NCBI GenBank assembly: GCA_964483785.1
Contig: CAZACW010000001.1
Coordinates: 1 to 64,000, forward strand
Origin: JABDGZ01 sp964483785
GTDB taxonomy: Bacteria > Omnitrophota > Gorgyraeia > Zapsychrales > Fredricksoniimonadaceae
Reading direction: 5' to 3'
DNA length: 64,000 nt
Both the position numbers and the translations under genes were made by a program. Under the pieces are notes generated by a model, which saw only the letters and a list, made by a program, of their open reading frames with translations, ran no database searches and was not told the DNA's origin. Shown one piece after another: positions 34,331 through 46,300 of this stretch. Position 1 is the first letter of the stretch; the number at the start of each line of letters is the position of its first letter.

Positions 34331-37300
34331 GCCTTACGCTCCTTTCTGATGGGGGTTTGGGGTCTGCTGTTTGGGGTAAAGCGGCAGAATGGCGCCTTAA
34401 GGCCCAGACATACTTTAGGAATGGGCCGGTTAGAAAAATTCTGATTATGCCCCTCAAATTATTGACAACCGGATTGACCGTCTCCAATGGAAGCTCGTCA
34501 TGTCCAGGTCCGGGTGAAATAAACCCACCCATTTCTATGACAAAAGAGCGCAGACGGGTCATGCCGAAGAATATGTCATAAACAACGCGCAGTTTCTCGG
34601 CAGGATTTAAATCAGCTGTCAGGACTACGCCCGCGCCCAAAAGATATTCATGGGCCTTTTGCAGATAAGGCTCATACGCCTCAGCCAGACGCGGAAAGCC
34701 CTTGAGCCATTGCAAATTCCCGTTCAATTCAATGGCCAGGTTTTGCAGGGCAGGTTTGAACTCGCCTTCGGCAGCCTCGGCTGTGAGACCGCTGGTCTGG
34801 GCCTCCAGGGAAGCCTGCAGAACATCATCGGAAAACCCCCTGTCTAAAAGGGCCTCCTGCGGGTATTCATCCATAAGGCCTGTGATCAGGGCCAATTCGC
34901 CGTAATAGGCATCGCTGATCCGCATTAAATCCAAAATTTTCCTTACCGCATAGGCCCTAGCGGCGAGCCCTTCCCTGTCCTCCAGTCTTACAAGATCAAC
35001 TTTATTGAGTCTCCTTTTTTGCCGGCGGGACAAATTCAAGTGTATTAATCGCTGATTGACAAGGGTATGGACCAATAAGGAAGGATTCAGTAAACTCACT
35101 CTGAATTCTTGAAAAGCCTTTTCTCCCTGTTCCACATCGGAGGGCGATCGCGCCTTTTCAACAAGGGAGGCCAGGCCTTCAAATCGCTCGACGATTTGAA
35201 CGAAGGTCGCAAGCCTGGCATCCTGATGTGCGATGAAAGTTTCATGCATGGCATCAAGCCATATAAAATAGGCCGATGTCAACTCATGCGCTTCCTGCAG
35301 TGATTTGATCTCCTTGACCACATCCTTCATCCAGGCCGAAAACAGAAATTTAAACATATCTATGGGCGCCCCCTGCACAAGATCGGTTTTTATTTCTGCC
35401 GGTGCCGGCTCGCCGGAGGGATAAAGAAAACTGAAATAGGTCCTGGCACCCTGACCAAATCCTAGTCCAGCCAGCAAAGCCACGGCCCTGGAAGCAATGG
35501 CCTGTTCATGGGCCCCGACATCGGGCCTTGCGACGTTGCGGTCCTCATCGATCCAAAGGCGGTCCTGTCCATCTTTATGTTCATGGAACATCAACGAAGA
35601 AATGATTTCCATGGTCCCTCTGACCTGATGCAGTGTCTCTTGCGGCCCATAGGCCCCTTCGCGTAATTCTTGTTCGTGAACGCTCAAGAGGGCGTAAGTT
35701 TTTCCCCAATACTGGGCCGGCATGGCAGCTGCGGGATGCCGCGCATAAATACCGCACAATGACCGGATATCTGCTTTTAATTGCCCCACGCTTTCCAAGA
35801 CCGGACCGCGGTCCCAATCCTGATTGGCCGTTTCATCAGGGCGCTGTTTTGACAAATAATCCATGCGGCGATAAACGGCGTGCGCCAAAACCCCGTTCAT
35901 AATGATCGCATTGCGGGCAAAGACCTGGTTGGCGGATAAACGGTTCCGGGCCCCGCGGCCATTGGGCAAAGGCCTTGGCGTATTGAGCCTGGATACTGTC
36001 GCGGCAAACTCGGTCAGGTCCTCGGAAATATTTAACATTCTTGCAACAGCAAGTTGAGGCGTAAAGGCCGCCCCTTTGATCTGGATCTTTCTTAGAACTC
36101 CCACATGCTGGCGCAATCGCCTCAGCCGGGCCATATATTCCCTGAAATCTGATAAATGATGTTCTGAGGCTTCCCGGACAAGGCTGGACACTCCATCCAA
36201 ATCTCTTAAGGTTTCCAAATGCCTGATGGAAGGCTGGCGTAAAAACAGATCCAGAAGAAAACCCGCTTCATTAAAAAAACGCTCTTCAGCTGTCAGCTGC
36301 CGGGTTGTTTCCTGGGCAGGCTGTACTGCGGCCTCCCTGTGCCTGCGCTCCATCAAATCCAGATAGGATATTTCAAAACCACCCTGGGTGCCTTGATCCA
36401 GTTCATGTGCAATGAGCGCTGCCAGGTCTTCATCACTTTCACGCCGTGCATCAGCCCAATCCAAAAATCCACCCACAAGGGCTTGCTGTAATTGCGCGCT
36501 TTGTATTTCCCCTGCCAAATTAAAGGTGCTGATGACATCTGCAACAGCTAAAGCTTGGGGAGCCGGACGATAGCCGTTAAGGCCGAACAAGGTCTGTGCG
36601 GCGCCATGCAGCTCTACCTGTTGCCGGCCCCACAAAGAAATAAGCTGCTCCACCAAAGGCCCTGCCCCATTGGTCAACCCCAGGACCTGACGCAATTGGG
36701 CTTCGGATTGAGCCTGGTCCAAGGTCCTTAATGAGGCTGAAATCAACGCAGAGACCGCACGGCCCTTATAAACAGCCTGGGCCTGGCTGTCAGGTGAGGC
36801 CAAAGCAGATGTCATCCTGGCCGCATAATTGCTAAGATCAGTTTCAGACTGCAGTTGGGCCAATACATGGACTAATTGTTCAATGCCTGCCTGGACCTCC
36901 TGTGCCCCGATTAAAGTATTGAAAATTTCTTCCTGACCAAAAATAGCCTGGTTATATTCAGCGATCACTGCGCTTTCCCTTAAAATGTCATTGGCGATCA
37001 GGGCTTCCAATTGTTCTGGGTCCCTGACAATATTGGACCAGGACAGCCAACGGGACCTGAATCCTCTATTGTGGGCCGCGTTTGCACCAAAAGCCGGCCC
37101 TAATATGATGTTTTCAATGTAACCTGTTTCTGAATAAAGAAGAATAACCAATATCCTTGAACCTTGATTGATTTGCATCTTAAGGCCCACTGCCCCGCGG
37201 CCGTGAGCAAGATAGTGAACTTGATTTTCTCCAATTTTAACCACAGTTCTAAAATCATTGGTCCGGGCCAATAAGTCGAGTCGTCTCCTGAGGGCAGTCC

Positions 37301-40300
37301 CATAGGGTCTGGCTGTGTCCGGATCAAAATCACGGTGATAGGACACCCTAAAGGGGAAGGCAATCCGGCCTGCGCTGACAGACGCAGCCGCTAATATTAG
37401 GGAAGACCAGTCCGTATGCATGGCCTGGGAGATGATTTGGCTAGTGAAATCAGCCGCATCTGCGGCAGCAGGGCCCAGCACAGCCAGCACTAAACCAATA
37501 AATATCCGGCGGCCCCAAAGGTTAATGGGTTTTGAATCAGGCGTGATTTTCTTAGGGGTCAGAAGCGCCGGTCCCTTGGAGCTGGTCGGGACATGGGTCT
37601 CGTTAAATTGGATACTATATTGAGGGACATCCCGGGGCAAGGTCAGTTCAAGGCGAGAGCCCCGAACTGCCTCTATTTTTAAATCCGTGATCTCTTCCTG
37701 GGTCGAAGCATCGACAATCCGGAGCCAGTCCCAATATTCAGACAAAAAGCCCTGTGGAACGGCTAGAAATAGAAACTCAACGACAACGGTCCTGTTGTTG
37801 CGCACTTCGACATGGACCGGCAATCTGATCATCATCTTTTCTTTAAGCTCCGTATAGAGAGCCCGTCTTTCTGTCCCCTGGTAGCGTTCCAATAAAATCC
37901 GGTCTGCCTGCTCTGCCGCTTCTTGGCCTTGCAGTCCTGATTCTTCGATCAACTTCAATTCCAGCAATTCTTTTTCTGCAATGATGGATAATAAAGTTTC
38001 AAAAAGTTCCTGTGGATATTCGAGTTCGAGAAAATCAAGCACCGGCTGATTGGCATAGATGAAGACTGAACCATCCTTTTGCCGCTGGGCCCAGATAAAA
38101 TACTTGGGAAAATATACAGAGTAATAGATATTCAAGCCATACAAGTTAAACGGCCCGGCCGGCACGTTGATCTTCAAATCATCAAAATATCTCCACGTCA
38201 GGCGGACATCACCGGATCTGCCCATACGTTTCTGGGCCACAGTCCAGGAAAGGCTGTGCGGCCTTAAACCTCCCCGGCTTAAAATCTGCCTGTGCGTAAC
38301 ACTTAAATTCCCCATAAACCCGGCCGTGCCCATATCCCTTTCACCTCTTGACGGATTTTGGAAATTCATCGGAATTATCCAAAAAGGAAAGAGATGCAGC
38401 CTGGTCAGCCAGTAAAAAAACCTCAACAGCCGTGGATGCATGACTCCAACGACGACCACCCCGAATAAACCTATGAAGGCTTTAAATACGCCTGCTTCAC
38501 CGTATTTCTGGAACTGAGACCAAGGGATATGCCATTTGACTTCCGGATCCAATGCACTGCCGTATTCTGACAAGGCCTTTTCTATGTGGTCAAAAACATG
38601 TTTATTATGGAAAAACATGTAGATAAAGGCTGACCAGGAAAGGGCCGTTAAAATGCCAAAATAATCAGTCAAGAAACCGATGAGCCCCCAATCCATTTCC
38701 AACACTACCACAAAGGGCCCAAGGAACAGGGTGCCGGCGATGACCGTGCCGTTTCTGACCCTGTCCCACGTTTCCTTGCTTTCCCCTCCGGTAAACTGCC
38801 AAATCTTTTTGATAGAAAAATTTGTTGTGGTCAAATAGAGAATCGTCAAGAAAAGCAAGGCCCCTATGAGAAGAAAGACAATCTGGCCCAAGAAAATCCG
38901 GTATAAAATCTTTGGCGCGGGCAGCCCGAAGAAGTATCCGGCGGCGGCTGGTATAAAAACAAATCCGGTTGACCATCCCAAAAATGACCATGTTTGAGGG
39001 GAACGGATGAGCCGCCAAAATTTTATAAGACCCGCCGATGCCAAATACATGAGGATGAAGGTGACCCAAAAATCATTGATCCCATAGACCATATGATTTT
39101 GAGCATATACTTTTAATATTAAAACCGCCGAGGAACCGACCAATACAACCCAATTGATCTTGGAAAAATTGTCAAGGCCTTCAAAATATAATCTTGAAAA
39201 ATTCCAGAATACAACACCGTACAGCAGGAAGCCTTCAGCCCGAAATTTCCTCTCATAGATGAACTGCCAGATGGCATTAGCTTCTGAAGAAACCACATGC
39301 CACTGCGCGCCCTGGGCCCAGGCATGGCTGGAAAAGAAGACCAGGCCCGCAAACAAGGCAGCCAGGGCCATAGCCCCGCGCTTGACAAAGGGATGGCTTG
39401 CAATTAATCTAATCAAAGAAAGGAGCCATCGATGAATCCGCTTCTTCCCTTTTACATCACGCTGCCCATAGTCGCCGTGATCATGACGGTGATTGTTTTG
39501 ATCAGCAATCGCAACAACGCCAAGGACCATAAAGGTCAATAAAACCATCCCCCCATGAAGGAGCCTATTATGTTGGGTGTCTATATAACGTATGGCACTA
39601 TCACCTTTGTTGCGGTACTTTTTGTGTCCTATGTCCTGTGGTCTGAACGTCACCATAAAACCAGCCACAAGAGCCAGTAACTCCACCCCCCAAGACATAG
39701 ACCCGATGGACCAGGTTTGCTCCTGCGCGGCGTTGGCTAAAACTGGGGCCAGGGTAAAGACCGCGGCCAGGGACAATAACCGGCCTAATTTTCCACTATC
39801 CTTTTCAACAACGGCCGCTTGGGAATCTGCTCTTTGATGCATGGATCTTCGCCATTCGCCAATGAGGAAAGCGGCGGCGATCCAGATAATGCGAAGCACA
39901 AGCCCTGCCGCCACCACGGCAAGACCGATCCCTGCCATCTCGGTATAATGTGTAAACGCATATCTTAAAAAGTCCCCGCCAAACACCCTGATCATCACCA
40001 ATAAAGTCGGCGCTCCCAAAAGCACCACCAGACCCCAAAGAGCCATTTCCGCCCAATGGGCTTGGGGAGTTGCTTCGGATGATTGCCGCTGTACTGAGTC
40101 GAATTGCTCAGTAACAGCCGGCCAGGATTCCGGTAGCGGCACAAACCTGGCCAGCTCTAAAGCTGATCTGAAATCATCGATGGTCAAATGGCCTTCGGGA
40201 TCGTTGAACCGGATATTTAAAACAAATTTGTCCGGATCAACAGCCTGATCGAGCTGGACCAGCAAAGGATGCTGGGCGTTTGTATCAACCGCGATGCGGT

Positions 40301-43300
40301 CCAATTGCTCACCCAAGGCGCTGTTTAATACCTCTTCAATAAATGCCCTTAAGATGGGAAATCTCCATAAGGCAAGCTGATGGCCAATGATCTCCGCCCT
40401 ATCTAAGCGCGTCCCTGTCCTTGAATACAGCCTGACAGGAAATACCGTGCCATCCACGTCATAGCGCATGACGATCAAGTCCATGCCTTCATAACGGCCA
40501 TCAGGTATCCGTCCAAAACTAAATTGGATGGCGCCATTATGTTCGTGCAAGGCCTTGGCTGAATACGGACTTAGGGTCAGGACATAGGGGACCCAGTCCT
40601 TTTTGGCCTGGGCCGCTTGCGCCAGGATCAATCCTTTGAATAACCCGGGCACCACCGCACCCACGGCGAAATTGATCATGCTGTTGCCGTCAGGGTCGAT
40701 GTTTTCTCTTAAGAATCCCCCTAAACTTGCAAACATCGTGCCCTGCAGCCTTCCCTCTGCAATGGCGCAGATCAGATCAGGGCTTAATGTTTTTCGCCAG
40801 CTCCAGATCAAGGCGCCGAGTTTAGGCTGTCCATCCTCTCCTTGAATACCGGGGATCTCGGCCACGACATGGCCCACAGGATGGTGCGCAATCTGGGCCA
40901 AAGCCTGATCTAAACTGATCTTTTCCTGGGGTGTTCTTCTCCAAGATTGATTATGAAGCGCCACAAGTCTAGGTGCTTCCTTCATCAAGGGCCATCGGTA
41001 AATGACAGATTCCTGTTTACCATTGATCCTGACCGATCCATAATCCACAAAAACCAATTCTGAAGCTGGAATCGAGGGCTGATCGCGGAATCTCAGGTCA
41101 AGATACGGATGTAATTCTGCGGGGACATCGTTGCGGTAGATGAAAATTTCTCGGAGGGGCTCATTCTCAAGCAGTTGGCGCCGCACCATCGCGTAATACT
41201 CTTCCAAAAAGGTAAACCAGGCTGCGCGGCGGGCTGCGTAATCATTTAGCTCTGCCTGCCTTTGTTTGGCTGAGCGTTGGGCCAGATAGGCGCTTAGGCC
41301 GCTGTTGGACAAGATGCCCAAACGGTATATCCCCCATAATCCGGCCAATAAAGCTAAACCAAGCACCACAGGCAGGACAAAGGCCGCGCCGCCATGCAGG
41401 ACCAAGGTGAACAAAACCGCGATGGCCATGGCCCAGGAAGGCGTATGTAATCTTGCCCCGTTTTGGTCTGAGGCAGAAGCCGGGTTCTCGGCGCCTGTTA
41501 AAGTCATATCACGCCCCAGCCAGATTGATTCATGTTCCCTGTCAAATTGCTGTAAGGTCCCTCTGCGTTGTGCCTCGCGGCGCTGATCAGTCAAAACTTG
41601 CAAATCATCCTCTTGACTATCTTTGAGAATAACAAAGGTCAATGTCTTGTTTTGCCCCGGCCCCAGGGCTGTGGTGTATCTGGCCACATGCCGGATGAGA
41701 CGTTCATCTACCTTGACCACAGGTCTTTCAAAGGCCCAGTCGCCATCCGGCTGTTGGACCCATGCCAGGACAGTGGTGCCTTCTGGCAGGGAGACAGCGG
41801 CAATGGCTGCCGGTTGTCTTGTATCTCTTCTTCTGGTTAGATTGGACCTGATAAACCTGGCTGATTGCACCTGGATGGGACGGACAATAGCTTCTTCAAC
41901 ACCAGCGGCTTTCATGGAAATAAATTCATGTTCATGGCTCCCGGCTTCCCTGGGATGTTGCAAAATGCGCACAGCCGTTGCTTGAGGCATGGCCAGCAAA
42001 TCAACGGTTAATTGCTCCCCCATGGAACGGTCTGTTTCAAAGGTGGCAAAGGTCCGCCAACCTGCATTAACAAGGTCCACGGTATGATAGATGTCCCTTG
42101 GCCCGTCGGGATGATGGACCCTGGCCAGGACGGCATAACCAGGCGATACCAGGACCTCGGTCCTGATCCTGACCGTCCTATTCTGGTATTCCACCATGGG
42201 TCTATTGACAAAGGTCACCGGCGCCATGCCTTCGGCTGACCCAATCTCCCTGAACTGCCTGTCAATGACCCTCACTCGGCCGCGGTCAGTGATATCCACA
42301 GCGGCCGCAATGTCCGCAGAGGTATAAGGATCAAAGATGGTCGAATACTCAAAAAACGCGGGGAAATATACAGTGTTGTGAAGATTGATGATATCGTCAG
42401 GGTCGCGCCAAAAATCCCGGTCTAATTTAACGGACAGGGATTCTGCCAAGCTTATGTCCAAATAGACCTTCAGCCTGTTGCCAGGCCCTGAAGGAAATTC
42501 ATATTTGCTGTTATCATCGATGAAAAACCCGGTCACGATGAAGATCGTGTCCGCATGGACCTGATAGGATTGCTCATGATGGGTCAGGCCGTCCTGCGGC
42601 CTGTAAATACCCTCGATTTTAATGTCCTGGGAGCCTTGGTCCTTGGCCAATACCGCCGCCCTTCTTAAGCGTTCCATGTCCTCACGGTACTTGTCCCAAC
42701 GGTGCCAGGTTTGGCGGTGCTTGAGCCACTCCTCCGGCTGTTCCTGCCGAAGCCTCTCCCGTTCACTGCGCGGCTTATGGACAAAATCCTCTTCATACAC
42801 AATCACATGTTTGCCCCGGCTTTCCAATTCAGCTTTCAGGGCATAGGCCAAATAGGTCTTGCCCGCGCCCTGCCTGGCCGAGACCGTGACAAATATCGGC
42901 TGTCCTCTGAGCTGCTGGTGCACCACGCGCTCTGCCGTGTTACTGACAAATTCTTGGTATCCAATGTCTTGGTAATTTCTTTCCAAGACCAAGCCTGTAC
43001 TTCTGATTTCCTGGTCAATCAGCGCCTCAAGAAGATGAATATTGTCCTGCTGGGTGACGATATCGATCCTTTGCTGTAATTGCCTGTAATTCAGCCCTGT
43101 TTCCCTTAAGCCTTCAAAATTCAGTGTATCAATGTCCTGGCGTGTAGCGTTGTAGGGAATGGTCACCCGCACCTGCCGGACTTCACCCTGATCATCGCGG
43201 GCCATGATCATGATGGTTTCCGCTTCACCGGCAAAACTTTGGCGCTCGGCCGGATAAACCATCTGGCCGCGGCGGCTGAGCACGGCATTCAAAAAGCCGT

Positions 43301-46300
43301 TTTCCCCCTCAAACACACACGCCGGGCATACAAAAGAATCCCGCAGCACCCAGCCTGAGGGAATGGCCAATCGTCCGCCTTCCTCTAAATCAATGATCAC
43401 ATTGTCCAGGGTCACATTATCTCCGATAGTGAGCATGCCGCTGCCGCGCACAATGATTCGGCCTCCCCTTAATCCATGGGCGCCGGCCATTTCTACTCCA
43501 GGATATTTCTTCAAATTCGAGACCAGCCCTTGGCTGCGGATCTCACCTCTGACGCGCTCCTTGTAGGCATGGGAATGTCCTTCATCCACAAAACTTCCAT
43601 GTTCAATAGACAAAAATGCGACTTGTTGTCCTTCGCTCTGTAAATGGCGGCCTGCGATCTCCCTGATATTAAGCCAGTCCTCTTGGTCCATGCCTGCCGG
43701 TTTTCTTTCTATCCAGGCCTGTTCATCCTGAGTAAACAGTCCCTCAATGACTGCTGCAAAGAAATCCGCCGGAAGCTCAAGGAGTGATGTATCTGACCCT
43801 TCCATGGGCGTATCATTGAGCTCTTGAAGGAAACGCTCCAAACTGTCCTTTCTCCATAAATGCAGGAAAGGCAGGGTCCATAATCCGCGCCCTGCCTCGG
43901 CCCCGGCGGCCTGGGCCGGCGCCATGCACCGTTGATAAAGCCCCTGGTCCGGCTTGGCCAAAACACCTGTGACCCTGCCGCCTTCGGTCGCGGCGATGAC
44001 CTTATTTGCAAGATTATCTTCCTGCGTAGGATAAAGGGCCAAAGTCAGCGGGCTTTGTTCATTGACTTCGACCTGTCCAAAACTAAAAATGCCGTCGCTG
44101 GGCACCACCAGATAATGCCTTTGCCCGTAATGCGGCAATTGCAAAAGCAGGGCCCCGGCATTGAGGATGACCTGGTGCACATAGGTGCGCTCATGATTAT
44201 AGGGCATCAGGCCCTGATATTGATGGAACAGGGTCATCGGAGAATTACGGGTTTTCCAGCCGGCATCAGCCACGTGGATGATGGGCCTGGCCAATAAGCC
44301 CCGCCTTCCAGGACGGCCCAAGACCTCGTGAATGGAATGATAGGTGCTGGGGAAATCATGGTTGAATTGGTTGACATCCTGTTCTACGACCAGCGTAAAG
44401 GTCAGATGATCATGGTAAAGCCTGGAGAGATGGATCATTTCATGCAGGTAAAGGACAACGGCCTCCGGCGAGATTTCCTTGACGTGGACAACAATATGCG
44501 GCTGGAAATGGCCGGTTTTAAGCAGTTCCACAAATAAGTCTCTCAAGGTCTCTTCCTGGACATCATGGAAAGGGGCCCTCTCATGGAACCTGTCCATATA
44601 CCCTGCAAAAGGCCCGGTCACGGCAGTGCTTCTGGGCTGGTGGAATCTGGCCACCCGAAAAACATTGGGCGCCACCACATTGATATGATCGTTCCAATGC
44701 GCCTGGGCCGTGTCCAGCCTCTCATTTCTCTTTTTAAGGTCCTGATAGACCAAAAAAAGCCTGATTTGCGCGATAACGCCGTCGATGATCGGAAGGTATT
44801 CCTGGTCCAAGCCGCTCGTTTTTCTTAAAAATCCATGGACCAACTCTTCCCAGCCATTTTTTGAAAATCCCATCTGCTCTGCAAGCACAAGCGCCTGCGG
44901 CTCGCGCGGGTCATCGTACATCAGGGCCGCGGCAATGGCCGCACAAATATCATTCAAGGCCAGCCCCTTGTCGGCGAATTCCACGGCCACGCCGATGAGG
45001 CGTTCATGCCCAGCCAATTTGTTCAAGGGGCTTCGGGCGACCCTGAGAATGGGATCGAACATTTCAGGATTGCGCAGGCGCGCGATGATTTTTTGGCTGG
45101 CCTCATCCTCCCAATCCGGGTGGACATCCAGCACGCCGTTTAAAACATGCTCCACAGCCATGCGGATATAAAGATCCTCCATGGCCTCGTGGATGTAGGT
45201 GTATCCCCGCAAATGCCCCAGAAAGGCGGCCACCGCATGGGCCGTGTTTAAGGTGTATAATTTTTGCAGCCTTGCCTCATCCATGTCCTGCACAAAGGTC
45301 AACTCGCTGATATCGCTGACAAGTTCCTGGGGCCCTTTCCATCCACGGGCTGAAACCTGCAGGCCCGCGCTGTAATTTTCAACCACCATGAAGGCATTGT
45401 CCTGGTTGGTCTGACGCCTCCTGCTGCGGCTGGTGACTGTCCTGCTGAAGGGAACAATGCGGTCGATCAGGCCGCTGCTGACACCTAACAGCTCCTGGGC
45501 CCGGGGTATGACCTCTTGCAGTTCTCCTCGTGCCAGGATAAGCCCGCGCAGTTCGGTGTCAGCGCCCGGCGTATTGGCGATCACGATCACATTCAAGGGC
45601 CTTGGGTCTTCTTGGCTGATCCTTTGCGCCAGGGCCCTGCTCAAAACTTCGGATACCTCACCGTTGGTGCTGCCGTAGATTGAAACAAAAACAATGTCCG
45701 CCGCAACAATCGTCGATACTGCTTGCACATCATGGATGTTCAATGCCGAAGCGTAAACCCTTTTATTCTGTGATACCTGATAGGCCGCGGGATATTCATT
45801 GCCTAAAAGCCAGAGATTGTATCCTCCGTGACCTTCAACGAATGCCACGGAATCCTCATGCCTGTCCACAAAGGTAATCGCATAATTGGACTGCTGGAGC
45901 ATGTCGGCCAAATATCCCCTGGCAATGGCGCCGATGCCGATGACCACGGCCTTTTTGGTGGAGGTCCTGCGCCTCTGCAGTTCCGTTTTCCAGGCTTCGT
46001 TGGCTTGCGGATCATGGAACTGCAGGGCGGTCTCGTGATTATTGGTGAGCAATTCAATCCATTCGTGCAGAAGGATGACCAGCAAAGGCAGACGATCATA
46101 GTCAAGTTCTCCGATCGATAGGGTGTGCTGATGGATAATGGCATCATCCTTGCCGGCGACTAAACGGACGTCGGTGACGGGAAGGTGCTCGCTTAAAAAT
46201 CCCGGCTGGGCCGTCACCTGGATCAAACCTGTTCTTATTAGAAATTCGATATAAGGGGCCGCGTCATTCAAGATGGAATGAAACACAGCCGTGACTTCCT

